From Hymenobacter puniceus (GTDB lineage Bacteria; Bacteroidota; Bacteroidia; Cytophagales; Hymenobacteraceae), in NCBI RefSeq assembly GCF_014333525.1, contig NZ_JACSCX010000006.1, positions 221,931-285,930 of the forward strand: a stretch of 64,000 bases of DNA, read 5' to 3'. The position numbers were made by a program, and so were the translations under genes. Below the pieces are notes generated by a model. The model saw only the letters and a program-made list of their open reading frames with translations. It was not told where the DNA came from and searched no databases. Below are positions 54,544 through 63,965 of this stretch, piece by piece; the stretch's first letter is position 1; each line of letters opens with the position of its first letter.

Positions 54544-54973
54544 AAGGCAACATACGGCAAAATCCTGCGTCGCGCCTAACTCCGGTTACAGGCTACCGCC
54601 GGTGCGCCGGGAGTTATTCGTAACAGGTTCATCAACACTCATCTGACTTTCCAGGGCCACCGATACACTTAGTAAAATCCCATGACTTTTGCAACCAGCC
54701 TGGAAAGGACATTCACTTCCAACAACCAATATTTTTCTACCGACGCATAGTCTCATTTTAATGCCCGGCGTCCAGCCTTCCTATTATAATGCAAAATGCG
54801 CCTTTATGAAACACAACTACCCATTCTACCGCAGTTAGCACCGATAAATTAAATGCAAATTTTATTTGAAAAAGCCAATTAAAGCCTTGTTATCGGTACC
54901 TGGCTAGCTAGCCATAATGCCGGAGTTTGGGCTGCGCGTTTAGATTTGTTGTGTTCACCAACGCCGCGTACTG
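54544..54973. other. AT-rich spacer upstream of rlpA, no gene seen
   Basis: 430 bp between divergent genes. It holds an inverted repeat ACCGATAA (54840-54847) / TTATCGGT (54890-54897) around an AT-rich centre, and a -7 box near 54941. I see no open frame with coding character and no RNA gene. The length suggests a complex regulatory region for rlpA or the DUF72 gene. Confidence 0.5.
54941..54948 (+). promoter_or_regulatory. -7 box candidate for rlpA
   Basis: TAGATTTG matches TAnnTTTG, 26 bp upstream of the ATG at 54974. A -33 TTG at the normal distance is not clear. Confidence 0.45.
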
Positions 54974-55792
54974 ATGACGGTTACTCTACGACTGAATACC
55001 ACGGGCTGGCTACTGTCCCTTTTTCTGGTGCTGCTGACAACATGCTTTGCACCGGCTGGCTATGCCCTCGGGCGTACCGAAGACGACAAGACACCTGCTA
55101 CCGCTTCCCGCCGGGCCACTGTGCTGCGGGGCCGCGCTTCGTGGTATGGCCGGGAGCACCAGGGGCACCGCACCAGCAATGGCGAGCGGTTCGACCGCAA
55201 CCAGTATACCTGCGCCCACAAAACCCTGCCCTTCGGCACTCGTTTGCGTGTCACGAACCCGACCACTGGCAAAGCAGTGGTAGTACGAGTTTCTGATCGG
55301 GGCCCTTTCCGCCATCAGCGCATTCTGGATCTGGCCGAGATTGCCGCCCGTCCGCTGGGTATTATACAGCACGGGGCGGTGAGTGTGGTAGCAGAGATAG
55401 TACCGTCCACCACGCCGCTTGGGCCCACCGATGCCCCCGCTGACCTCGCAGCCTTGGCAGCCGATTCCACTACTACCCTCACTGCTACCACCAGCATCCT
55501 GCCCGGCACCACCGAAGCCGCCGACGTGGTGCTGATACCCGAGCCCAAACCAACTTTCGTGGTGCAGGCCGGCACGTTCGGGGATGCCCGCAACGCTCAG
55601 GCCGTCCTCGACAAGATCATGGCGCTGGACCGCACACTGGCTGTGACCATGGCCGCCGGTACCAAGGAAGGCAAACCCGTCAGCCGTGTGCTGGTAGGGG
55701 GCTTCCAGGACCGCGCCGAAGCCGACAAGGTTCGCCTGCGGCTGCAGCAGTGGGGCATTGCTGGCTTAGTACGACAAGGCGAGAATTTGTAG
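54974..55792 (+). CDS. rlpA: RlpA-like septal lytic transglycosylase with SPOR domain
   Basis: 272 aa. A signal peptide is followed by the double-psi beta-barrel core: RGRASWYGREHQGHRTSNGE with RFDRNQYTCAHKTLPFGTRL and VVVRVSDRGPFRHQRILDLA. The acidic and His residues used by RlpA enzymes (E in NGERF, H in AHKTL, D in VSDRG) are present. The C-terminal domain (about 195-272, FVVQAGTFGDARNAQAVLDK) is a SPOR domain binding denuded peptidoglycan at the division septum. RlpA cleaves glycan strands lacking stem peptides during daughter-cell separation. Confidence 0.95.
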   Translation: MTVTLRLNTTGWLLSLFLVLLTTCFAPAGYALGRTEDDKTPATASRRATVLRGRASWYGREHQGHRTSNGERFDRNQYTCAHKTLPFGTRLRVTNPTTGKAVVVRVSDRGPFRHQRILDLAEIAARPLGIIQHGAVSVVAEIVPSTTPLGPTDAPADLAALAADSTTTLTATTSILPGTTEAADVVLIPEPKPTFVVQAGTFGDARNAQAVLDKIMALDRTLAVTMAAGTKEGKPVSRVLVGGFQDRAEADKVRLRLQQWGIAGLVRQGENL

Positions 55793-55809
55793 TAGCTATC
55801 TGCTTGATA

Positions 55810-55854
55810 GCATAAAAAAGCTGCCGGCACGTTGTGTCGGCAGCTTTTTTATGC
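55810..55854. terminator. Rho-independent terminator after rlpA
   Basis: GCATAAAAAAGCTGCCG and CGGCAGCTTTTTTATGC, perfect 17-bp arms around GCACGTTGTGT. Confidence 0.93.
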
Positions 55855-55916
55855 AACCTCCGCACCGGTTTCAGCATCTTCGCTTCGATTTATCTTCCTC
55901 TTATCTTTTTCATGCA

Positions 55917-56546
55917 ATGAAAACGCTACTTTTTCTCGGCTTAGGCTGCGCCCTGGTCACATCTGCCACAGCCCAAACCGAAAAAGGCGCCCGCTACCTC
56001 GGGGCCAATGTGGGCAACCTAAGCTACAGCCGCGACGACAAAAACAACAGCGTTTCGGCCAGCCTTACGCCCTCGGCCGGCGTGTTTGTGGCCAATGACT
56101 TTCTACTGGGAGTTGGCTTGCCCATCAGCTATTCGCGCGGGCACATTGAATACACCTTTCAGAAAAGCACCCGGCGGGATATTGCAGTGGGCTTGTCGCC
56201 GTTTGCCCGCTATTATCTGCCGGGCGCCGGCGCGCACCGTTTTTTTGGGCAGGTGCAGGGAGCGTATGCGCGGAGCAATTCCCGCTACCAGTCAGAAGGG
56301 ACGTACACAGCATCCGGCGGACAGGTGATAATCACTAAAGAAGATCAGCGCAGCCGGAGCTCCTACAATAGCTTTGGCGCCTCCCTAGGCTACAACTATT
56401 TCCTGACACCGGGCGCGGCGCTGGAAGTGGTGGCCAGCTACAACCGGCTCAACTATAGCCGGTACAACAGCTCCGGCGCGTTCGGCCTCTCGGCCGGCTT
56501 TGCCGTGTTCCTGCCTTCGAAAGGCACTGTAGTTCCAACCAACTAA
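55917..56546 (+). CDS. Outer-membrane beta-barrel protein
   Basis: 209 aa from the ATG at 55917; the frame extends upstream into the terminator. The signal peptide ends TSATAQ. The mature part alternates amphipathic strands: YLGANVGNLSYSRDDKNNSV, SLTPSAGVFVANDFLLGVGL, DIAVGLSPFARYYLPG, SYNSFGASLGYNYFLTPGAA and FGLSAGFAVFLP. This is the OmpX-like porin-family barrel pattern with eight or so strands. Function unknown. Confidence 0.88.
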   Translation: MKTLLFLGLGCALVTSATAQTEKGARYLGANVGNLSYSRDDKNNSVSASLTPSAGVFVANDFLLGVGLPISYSRGHIEYTFQKSTRRDIAVGLSPFARYYLPGAGAHRFFGQVQGAYARSNSRYQSEGTYTASGGQVIITKEDQRSRSSYNSFGASLGYNYFLTPGAALEVVASYNRLNYSRYNSSGAFGLSAGFAVFLPSKGTVVPTN

Positions 56547-56569
56547 ACCAGTTTTGGAAACTCAGCCTA

Positions 56570-56612
56570 CGCGGCGCGCAAACCACACTGGTTTGCGCGC
56601 CGCGTTTTTTTG
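56570..56612 (+). terminator. Rho-independent terminator
   Basis: ACGCGGCGCGCAAACCA, loop CAC, TGGTTTGCGCGCCGCGT then TTTTTT. Perfect 17-bp arms. Confidence 0.93.
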
Positions 56613-56650
56613 TCGGATGTTGTAGAACGAGACTATCCGGACTGCCTGCT

Positions 56651-59119
56651 ATGCTGCGTATCATCAAACCCGTTCTGGCCCTTCTTGTCAGCATTTCACT
56701 GACATGGGTGCTGAACACCCGGCAAGGCGACGTGCCGCCGTTCGGCAAGTTTCTGAGCCCGTTCCGGGGTTTCTGGCGCAATGCTGAACCCGCCGCCGCG
56801 CCCGCTGCACTTCAGACGCTGCGCCTGCCGGGCCTGCGCCAGTCCGTGCAGGTCCGCTTCGACGACAAGCGCGTACCCCACATCTTTGCCCAGAACGACC
56901 ACGACCTGTACTACGCGCAGGGCTATCTTACGGCCCGCGACCGGCTTTGGCAGATGGATTTCATTGCCCATGTGGCCGCCGGACGTCTGTCGGAGATTGT
57001 GGGGCCTGCCCGGCTGGAAACCGACCGGTTTTTTCGGCGTATGGGGCTGCCGTTTGGGGCCCGCCGCTCCCTGGATTTGGCCATGACCGACCCGGTGACG
57101 CGTACTGTGCTGACGTCCTACGCCAACGGAGTCAATGCCTACATCAGCACCCTCACGCCCCAGACGCTGCCCTTTGAGTACAAGCTGCTCGACTACGCAC
57201 CCGAGCCCTGGGAGCCGCTGAAAAGTGCCCTGATTCTGAAGTATATGGCCTTCGACCTGAGTGGCCGCTCCGACGACCTGCGCATGAGCAATGCCCTGGC
57301 CCGCTACGGCCCGGCTGTCATCAACGACCTGTTTCCCAGCTACCCGGCGCAGGAAGACCCCATTGTGCCTGTGGGCACACCCCTGGACTTTCAGCCGCTG
57401 CCGGTACCCGCCACGCCGCCCGGCTTTCTGGCAGCCATGTCGGGCAAAGTACCGCAGCATGAACCGGACCCGGAGCTGGGCTCCAACAACTTTGCGGTGA
57501 GCGGGATGAAGTCGGCCTCGGGCTTTCCGCTGCTGGCCAACGACCCACACCTGCAGCTCAACCTGCCCAGCATCTGGTACCAGATGCAGTTGGCTGCGCC
57601 TGGCCTGAATGTATACGGCGTAAGCATTCCGGGCACGCCCACGGTCATCATCGGCTTCAACGAGCAGGTGGCCTGGGGCGTGACCAACGTAGCCGCCGAT
57701 GTACTGGACTGGTATCAACTGAAGTTCAAGGATGGCACGCGGCGCGAGTATTGGCACGATGGCCGCTGGAAACCCGTCCGCCGGGTGGTGGAGCGCATTG
57801 TGGTACGCGGCCAGCCCAACCGCCTCGACACCGTGCTTTACACCCACCACGGCCCCATCGTGTACGACAAGCCGGAAAAGCCTTTTATTGCGGGCCAGGC
57901 GCCTGTGGCCCACGCCATGCGCTGGACTGCTCATGATGCCGCCAACGAGTTTCAGACCTTCTATAGCCTCAACCGCGCCCACAACTACCAGGACTATACG
58001 GCCGCGCTCCGCACCTACGGCTCGCCAGCGCAGAACTTCATTTTTGCCAGCGCCGAGAAGGACATTGCCATTTGGCCCAATGGCCGCTTTCCGCTGAAGT
58101 GGCGTGAGCAGGGCAAGTATATTCTGGACGGCACCGATTCGGCCTACGACTGGCAGAGCTGGATTCCGGCCGAGCAGAACCCGCACGTGCTGAATCCGCC
58201 GCGACAGTTTGTGTCGTCGGCCAATCAGTTTTCCACCGGCCCCGACTACCCGTACTACCTGAACTGGAACTACGGCGACGGCAGCTACGACCGCGCCCAT
58301 CGCATCAATGAGCGGCTGGCTGGCATGCGCCGCGCCACGCCCGATAGTTTGCGGATGCTGCAAAACGACAACCTCAACCTCACGGCCCAACTGCTGCTGC
58401 CCCGCCTGCTGCAGCTGGCAGCCGGCCCCGCCAACGCCGACACGCTGGTAGCGGCCACCTCGCCCGAGGCCCGCGTGCTGGCCGAGCTGCGCCGCTGGAA
58501 CTACCACTACACCGCCGACGCGCTGGCGCCCAGCGTATATGAGCTGTGGTACGGCAACCTCGTGAAGCGCATCTGGGGCGACGATTTCGGGCTGCAAGCC
58601 ACCGGCCTGGAAATGCGCATGCCCGCCCGCGACCGAACCAAAACGCTTATTCTGCGCGAAGCCAACAGCCGCTGGGTTGATGACCGCCGTACACCGCAGC
58701 GCGAGACGCTGCCGCAACTGGTGCGCCGCAGCCTGCGTTTCGCCACCGACTCGCTGACCCGCAAGTACGGCCCGCTTGGCCCGCGCTGGGCCTGGAAACA
58801 CCAGAAAAGCACCGATATTCTGCATATGCTCCAGATTCCCGGCTTCGGGCACCTCGACCTGGACTGCGGCGGCGGAGCGGGCATCGTGAATGCTACTACT
58901 GAGCGCACGGGCCCCTCCTGGCGGATGGTGGTGGCGCTGGGGCCGCAGGTGAAAGCCTACGGCGTGTTTCCGGGCGGGCAGAGCGGCAACCCCGGCTCCG
59001 TGGCCTACGACGACATGTTGGAAACCTGGCGCGTCGGCCAGCTCAACGAGCTGGTATTTCTGCGAGCCGCTACCGAGCCCAATTCGCGCGTCCGGACCGC
59101 CTGGACGCTAGAGCGCTGA
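56651..59119 (+). CDS. Penicillin acylase-family Ntn hydrolase
   Basis: 822 aa. An N-terminal membrane or signal segment (about 5-22) is followed by the alpha chain, including LPGLRQSVQVRFDDKRVPHI and FAQNDHDLYYAQGYLTARDR. The autoprocessing site is LGSNNFAVSGMKSASG, where Ser278 would become the N-terminal nucleophile of the beta chain. HLQLNLPSIWYQMQLAAPGL and GYLTARDRLWQMD are family signatures. Such periplasmic enzymes cleave N-acyl bonds, including beta-lactam side chains and acyl-homoserine lactones. The natural substrate here is unknown. Confidence 0.95.
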   Translation: MLRIIKPVLALLVSISLTWVLNTRQGDVPPFGKFLSPFRGFWRNAEPAAAPAALQTLRLPGLRQSVQVRFDDKRVPHIFAQNDHDLYYAQGYLTARDRLWQMDFIAHVAAGRLSEIVGPARLETDRFFRRMGLPFGARRSLDLAMTDPVTRTVLTSYANGVNAYISTLTPQTLPFEYKLLDYAPEPWEPLKSALILKYMAFDLSGRSDDLRMSNALARYGPAVINDLFPSYPAQEDPIVPVGTPLDFQPLPVPATPPGFLAAMSGKVPQHEPDPELGSNNFAVSGMKSASGFPLLANDPHLQLNLPSIWYQMQLAAPGLNVYGVSIPGTPTVIIGFNEQVAWGVTNVAADVLDWYQLKFKDGTRREYWHDGRWKPVRRVVERIVVRGQPNRLDTVLYTHHGPIVYDKPEKPFIAGQAPVAHAMRWTAHDAANEFQTFYSLNRAHNYQDYTAALRTYGSPAQNFIFASAEKDIAIWPNGRFPLKWREQGKYILDGTDSAYDWQSWIPAEQNPHVLNPPRQFVSSANQFSTGPDYPYYLNWNYGDGSYDRAHRINERLAGMRRATPDSLRMLQNDNLNLTAQLLLPRLLQLAAGPANADTLVAATSPEARVLAELRRWNYHYTADALAPSVYELWYGNLVKRIWGDDFGLQATGLEMRMPARDRTKTLILREANSRWVDDRRTPQRETLPQLVRRSLRFATDSLTRKYGPLGPRWAWKHQKSTDILHMLQIPGFGHLDLDCGGGAGIVNATTERTGPSWRMVVALGPQVKAYGVFPGGQSGNPGSVAYDDMLETWRVGQLNELVFLRAATEPNSRVRTAWTLER

Positions 59120-59150
59120 GGCGTTACCTTCACTGCTCAACTCTACAAAT

Positions 59151-60698
59151 ATGTTGCTGCTATCCGCTACTTACTCCCGGTGCCTATTATTGACAGGCCT
59201 GCTGACACCACTGCCGCTGCTGCCCTTACTGGCTCAGAAGCAAGCCACTGCCGACAGGCAGCCGCTGTCTGCCCCCGCTACGGAGCCAGTATACGAAACG
59301 CAGCAAGTGGAAATATGGCCGGAGTACCCAACTGGTCTTTTCGCTCTCAAACAATACCTTAAGAGCGCGCGACTACCTGCTGAAGTACGCGAGGGGCGCA
59401 TCCGGGGCGCTGTGTATGTAAGCTTCATAGTACACTCCGATGGCCGCCTGACCGATATCAGCGTGCTTCGCGGCCTGAGTCCGGGTACCGAAGCGGAGGC
59501 GTTGCGCCTGGTAAAAACCATGCCTGCCTGGCGGCCCGCCCGCCGCTCTGATAAAGCGGTGGCCGTACGTCATTCCGTACCGGTGGTTTTTGAAACTCCA
59601 GCTGGAAAAACGCCGAATACACCCGATGCTGGGACTATCACCGAGGATGCCAGTATATCCAAGACCTACACGTTTGTGGAGCAGATGCCGGTGTTTCCGG
59701 GCGGCATGGATAGTCTGCGGGCCTACATTCAGCAGCATGTGAAATACCCGGCGCAAGCCCTGCGCGAGCAAGTAGAAGGCCGCGTATTCGTTCAGTTCGT
59801 CGTAGACACCAAGGGTCTTGTTCGAGAAGTCCAGGTGCAGAAAGGCCTTGGCGCGGGCTGTGACGAGGAAGCCGTACGAGTAGTCACGAGCCTGCCGCGC
59901 TTCGAGCCGGGCAAGCAGAACGGGCAACAGGTACCGGTCTACTTGACCGTTTCAGTGGCATTCAACCTCACCCCACCTCGCTCTTCCGACCTAATGGAGC
60001 TGCCCGCGCCATCCATTGCCGCCCCGCAGCCTGAGCTGGAGAAAGTATACGCCTACGCAGAGCAGATGCCAACTCTAAGCGGCTCAACCAGCTTGCCCGA
60101 CGCATTGCAGCAGCTACTGCAGCTGCCCCCGGAAATTCAGGAAGGGTATTTTGGCGGCACTGTAGTCCTACGGTTTGTGGTGCAGCCTACGGGCACTATT
60201 GCCAACCTGAAAGTAGTTCGGGGCCTCTGCACCGAATGTGACACGGCGGCGCTGACCGCCGCACGGGCGCTGCCATCCTTTGTGCCAGGCCGGCAAAATG
60301 GGCGTGCCGTAGCCGTTCAACTCAGCGTGCCGGTGCCGATGTATGGGCCTGGTTATGTGTTCGAGGGTGGTCAGGTTGCGAAGCAGGCATCTTTTCCCGG
60401 TGGCGGTACGGCCTTGCGGCAGTACCTTACCAATAAGCTTAAAGAACCCAAAGTGCTGAAGCAGGAAGATTTGCGTGGCGCAGTAGAAGTGGGCTTCGTT
60501 GTGCAAGCCGATGGCTACATCGAATCTGCTGAAATTATACGTCCTCTATGCCGTAGCTGCGACGAGGAAGCCCTGCGCTTAGTACGTGCCATGCCCCGCT
60601 GGGCTCCCGCTCGCAACGCCGCCGATCAACCCGTAGCGGTGCGGCAACAGGTCATCATCCCAATGCCAACGACCGTCACCCGTCAGCGCGCCGACTAG
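59151..60698 (+). CDS. Exported protein with four tandem TonB C-terminal domains
   Basis: 515 aa. A signal peptide (about 1-28) is followed by four repeats of the TonB C-terminal fold. The repeats centre on GAVYVSFIVHSDGRLTDISV, GRVFVQFVVDTKGLVREVQV, GTVVLRFVVQPTGTIANLKV and GAVEVGFVVQADGYIESAEI. Each is followed by a (A/C)xxEALRLVxxMPxWxP-type helix and strand. No membrane anchor apart from the signal peptide and no Pro-rich spanning region is seen, so a classical TonB role is unlikely. It follows the acylase gene by 31 bp. Confidence 0.92.
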   Translation: MLLLSATYSRCLLLTGLLTPLPLLPLLAQKQATADRQPLSAPATEPVYETQQVEIWPEYPTGLFALKQYLKSARLPAEVREGRIRGAVYVSFIVHSDGRLTDISVLRGLSPGTEAEALRLVKTMPAWRPARRSDKAVAVRHSVPVVFETPAGKTPNTPDAGTITEDASISKTYTFVEQMPVFPGGMDSLRAYIQQHVKYPAQALREQVEGRVFVQFVVDTKGLVREVQVQKGLGAGCDEEAVRVVTSLPRFEPGKQNGQQVPVYLTVSVAFNLTPPRSSDLMELPAPSIAAPQPELEKVYAYAEQMPTLSGSTSLPDALQQLLQLPPEIQEGYFGGTVVLRFVVQPTGTIANLKVVRGLCTECDTAALTAARALPSFVPGRQNGRAVAVQLSVPVPMYGPGYVFEGGQVAKQASFPGGGTALRQYLTNKLKEPKVLKQEDLRGAVEVGFVVQADGYIESAEIIRPLCRSCDEEALRLVRAMPRWAPARNAADQPVAVRQQVIIPMPTTVTRQRAD

Positions 60699-60764
60699 CT
60701 GCCCCTACCTGCTGCACTTCTTCAACCCTGATTTGCAATCTTCATTACCCGTATCATTGCCCAC

Positions 60765-61154
60765 ATGAAATCTGCGCTGCTTCTGTTTCTGCTAATTCTG
60801 GTGCTGTCTACAGTAGCTCAGTTGTTCCTGCCCTGGTGGGTAATTACGCCGCTGTGCTTGGCTCTTGCCTTCTTCTCAGCAGCTACGGCTGGGCAGGCTT
60901 TCAGTGCTGGCTTTTTGGGCATTGGGCTCGGCTGGTTAGGGCTGGCTGGCTGGCTAAGCCTGCAAAATCATCATCTGCTTGCGCATCGGGTGGCCCGGCT
61001 CTTACCACTAGGCGGCTCGGCCGCCACCCTGATACTTATTACAGCCCTGTTAGGTGGGCTGGTTGGCGGAGCAGCGGCCTTGGCTGGTAGCTGGGCCCGC
61101 CAAGCCACTAAGCGTCGTCAGCCTGCGCTGATAAAGAAGACTGTAGAAGCATAA
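60765..61154 (+). CDS. Small membrane protein
   Basis: 129 aa. Hydrophobic segments are at about 3-22 (SALLLFLLILVLSTVAQLFL), 25-45 (ITPLCLALAFFSAATAGQAF), 48-66 (GFLGIGLGWLGLAGWLSL) and 85-112 (AATLILITALLGGLVGGAAA), followed by a basic C-terminus (ATKRRQPALIKK). No family recognised. It stands 66 bp after the TonB-domain gene, possibly in the same transcript. Confidence 0.7.
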   Translation: MKSALLLFLLILVLSTVAQLFLPWWVITPLCLALAFFSAATAGQAFSAGFLGIGLGWLGLAGWLSLQNHHLLAHRVARLLPLGGSAATLILITALLGGLVGGAAALAGSWARQATKRRQPALIKKTVEA

Positions 61155-61427
61155 CCCTTCCTGGCATGTCGTCAAACCATGCCGCCATCATACACACAAG
61201 CTGGTTTCATAAACTGTAGCGCTGCAGTCGGATTATAACGCAGGCTGTTCATACTCTATACAACTTAACTCGCATGAGCGTGTTCAATAAGTTCGTTTGC
61301 CGCTGGCAGCAGTGAAATTGCCGACCTTTGCTGGTAACGTTGTGTGATTGTGTTGTTTTTGTACGTCACTCCCTTGATTTCTTTCCTGCTAAATAGGCAC
61401 CTCTGCCAAGTCTCTGTTGGATTATCC

Positions 61428-62345
61428 ATGATGCTGGTATTGTGTCTGCTGGCTGGCTGTGAGCCTCCGCAACCCAAGGCAAACACCCCAGCCGCCCAAG
61501 CCGCCATCACGCGCCTGGATTCACTTCAGGCCGACTCCATTTTTCGCGCCGGTGGTCAGTTGCCTGGGGCCATCTTGCCCAATAACCGCATCGTAGCCTT
61601 CTACGGCAACCCGTTGCATAAGGCAATGGGCATCCTCGGTGCTCTACCCAAAGACAAGATGCTGCAGCGCCTGCAGCAGCAGGCCGCGCAGTGGCAGGCC
61701 GCCGACTCTTTGCCCGTGCGTCCCGCCCTACACATGACGGCTGTTATCGCGCAGCGCGACTCCGGTGCCGATGGCATGTACCGGCTTTCATTACCGGATA
61801 GCACCATTCGGCGTGTTATTCGCTGGGGCCAAGAGAACAAGGCGCTGGTTTTCCTGGATGTCCAGGTAGGCTTAAGCACTTTGCCACAGGAACTACCGCT
61901 ATTGGAGCAATACCTGCGCCTACCGTTCGTGCACCTCGGCATCGATCCAGAGTTCTCCATGAAATCGGGACGGCGGCCTGGCACAGAAGTTGGCGAGTTT
62001 GACGCACGCGACATCAATTATGCCCGGCAATTTCTGGCCCGCATCGTGAGTGAAAACAAGCTGCCACCAAAAGTGCTGGTCGTACACCGTTTTCGCCAAG
62101 ACATGGTCACCAACTATCAACAGATTCAGCTGGATCCGCGTGTTCAGATTGTAATGCACATGGATGGCTGGGGCACCCCGAGCATCAAGCGTAGTTCCTA
62201 CCGTAAGTTCATCCGCCGGGAACCGGTAGAATACGCCGGCTTCAAGATTTTCTTCCGTAACGATAGTCGCGCCAACTCCCGCCTTATGACGCCAAAAGAG
62301 ATAGTGAGCCTCACACCAACACCTCTCTATATTCAATATCAATAG
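61428..62345 (+). CDS. Lipoprotein of unknown function, paralogue 1
   Basis: 305 aa from the ATG at 61428; a GTG at 61344 is possible but the later start gives a good lipoprotein signal (MMLVLCLLAGCEPP). The mature part shares a long pattern with the next gene: a linker with LDSLQADSIFRAGGQLPGAI, then LPNNRIVAFYGNPLHKAMGI, LVFLDVQVGLSTLPQELPLL, FVHLGIDPEF and VQIVMHMDGWGTP. Alternating beta/alpha segments with D, H and E suggest a TIM-barrel-like fold; this is inference. No family recognised. Confidence 0.85.
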   Translation: MMLVLCLLAGCEPPQPKANTPAAQAAITRLDSLQADSIFRAGGQLPGAILPNNRIVAFYGNPLHKAMGILGALPKDKMLQRLQQQAAQWQAADSLPVRPALHMTAVIAQRDSGADGMYRLSLPDSTIRRVIRWGQENKALVFLDVQVGLSTLPQELPLLEQYLRLPFVHLGIDPEFSMKSGRRPGTEVGEFDARDINYARQFLARIVSENKLPPKVLVVHRFRQDMVTNYQQIQLDPRVQIVMHMDGWGTPSIKRSSYRKFIRREPVEYAGFKIFFRNDSRANSRLMTPKEIVSLTPTPLYIQYQ

Positions 62346-62492
62346 ATTACACGTAACATACGCCCTAACAGGAAGTGGGGGCATTCAGTAACATAAATAC
62401 GTTTAGCTCGCAAAAAATACCACAGTGAATTACGGTAGCTGCCCACGGAAAACGTAACTTTCGGCAACTACCTTCATCCTTTTAGTTTTTCA

Positions 62493-63518
62493 GTGCGGTA
62501 TTTTTCTCCTCTCAGCTTCGGGCTCACTTCGCTTGGTTTAGCCCTCTCTCTTATCACGCTGCCTGGCTGTGGCTCCCGCTCGGGCACCGACTCCGAGAAT
62601 CCGGCTGCTGTAGCCGACACAGCCACGCAGCCCGTGCTTGTTGATACGGTGCAGTTGAAGCTGCAAGCCATGCGCCGTGACTCACTGAAAGCCGACTCAA
62701 TTGTCAGGAAAAGTGGTCAGTTGCCGGGCGCTATTCTTCCAGGCAAGCGCATTGTGGCCTTTTATGGCAACATCCGTTCGAAGGGCATGGGCATTCTGGG
62801 CCGCGAGCCTAAAGAGCAGATGTTTCGCAAGTTTGAGAAAGTACTGGCTGAATGGCGTGCCGCTGACCCCAGCCGGGGCGTTCAGCCCGCATTGCACAAT
62901 GTCACCATCACAGCCCAAGGCACCCCCGGCAAAGACGGAAAATGGCGCCTGATGAACTCCAAAGCCACCATTGAAGAGGTGATTAGCTGGGCCAAGGAAC
63001 ATAAATGCATTCTGTTTTTAGATGTGCAACCCGGCCACAGTACTCTACAGGCTGAGTTGCCTAAGCTGGAGCAGTACCTTAAAGATCCTATCATCCACTT
63101 AGGCATCGACCCAGAGTTTTCGCTGTCTACTATGCCCGGCGTGCGCCCTAATCAGCGAATTGGCACCCTCGACGCCAAAGACGTAAACTTCACCGTAAAC
63201 TTCTTGGCTCGCATTGTGAGCGAGAACAAGCTACCGCCAAAAGTGCTGACGGTTCATCGCTTCACCCGGAAGATGATTACCAACTACAAAAACATCAAGC
63301 TCGACCCACGGGTGCAGATTGTAATGCACATGGATGGCCACGGCGACCCAGTTCTGAAAAAGGATTCGTATAAGGACTACATCGTGGCAGAACCAGTGCA
63401 GTACACGGGTTTCAAACTATTCTATGAGTACGATGCCCGGCCAAAGCCTCACCACATCATGACGCCAGCAGAAGTCATTGCCCTGGAGCCTTCGCCACTG
63501 TATGTGCAGTATCAATAG
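62493..63518 (+). CDS. Lipoprotein of unknown function, paralogue 2
   Basis: 341 aa from a GTG at 62493. The signal has lipobox ITLPGCGSRS. Core blocks match paralogue 1 closely: SGQLPGAILPGKRIVAFYGN, GMGILGREPKEQMF, ILFLDVQPGHSTLQAELPKL, HLGIDPEFSLS, FLARIVSENKLPPKVL, LDPRVQIVMHMDGHGDPVLK and the final PSPLYVQYQ. Conserved acidic and His residues (D in FLDVQ, H and D/E in HLGIDPEF, H in TVHRF, H/D in MHMDG) look like a metal or active site. The two genes arose by tandem duplication. A terminator follows this one. Confidence 0.85.
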   Translation: MRYFSPLSFGLTSLGLALSLITLPGCGSRSGTDSENPAAVADTATQPVLVDTVQLKLQAMRRDSLKADSIVRKSGQLPGAILPGKRIVAFYGNIRSKGMGILGREPKEQMFRKFEKVLAEWRAADPSRGVQPALHNVTITAQGTPGKDGKWRLMNSKATIEEVISWAKEHKCILFLDVQPGHSTLQAELPKLEQYLKDPIIHLGIDPEFSLSTMPGVRPNQRIGTLDAKDVNFTVNFLARIVSENKLPPKVLTVHRFTRKMITNYKNIKLDPRVQIVMHMDGHGDPVLKKDSYKDYIVAEPVQYTGFKLFYEYDARPKPHHIMTPAEVIALEPSPLYVQYQ

Positions 63519-63530
63519 AAGCAAGTGCCC

Positions 63531-63572
63531 AAATAAAAAAACCGCGACTATCTGGTCGCGGTTTTTTTATTT
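63531..63572 (+). terminator. Rho-independent terminator after paralogue 2
   Basis: AAATAAAAAAACCGCGAC, loop TATCTG, GTCGCGGTTTTTTTATTT. Long perfect arms with A and T tracts. Confidence 0.93.
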
Positions 63573-63911
63573 GGGTTTGGCAGGCTCTGTTTGGATAGTT
63601 GCCTAATGCTACTCAGAACGTCTTACACTACCGTTTTGGCGATTCTGCCTACTGACACACTAAGGCGCGCATATATAGCGTGTGAGCATTGAAGATAGAG
63701 TCTATCACCGTAGTTTACAATCAATAATATACCTCACCATCCTATTCTGAAGACGCCCCGTTAATAGGCATTGACTATTCAAGCCACCGTAAGAGCGGCA
63801 GATTACTATACTGCAAGCAGTCTGCCTTGCTCTTGCCTATCACCCGATTGTAGCATGCAATACTCCGTGCCCGCCAAGCATAGCGCAGCCTCCAGCTGCC
63901 CAAAAACGGTA

Positions 63912-63960
63912 AGCGGCCCCCGGGCCGGCCTCCGCAGGGGAGGCCGGTCCGGGGGCCGCT
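63912..63960. repeat. Very strong GC-rich hairpin 1
   Basis: AGCGGCCCCCGG plus CCGGCCTCC pair with GGAGGCCGG plus CCGGGGGCCGCT, with one G-T position between blocks and a 5-nt loop. There is no T-tract, so it is not a standard terminator. Confidence 0.85.
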
Positions 63961-63965
63961 CGGCT

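Noticed and set aside
56696..58852. 718-codon open frame on the minus strand opposite the penicillin acylase gene
   Set aside because: Shadow frame; the plus strand encodes a complete Ntn hydrolase with its nucleophile.
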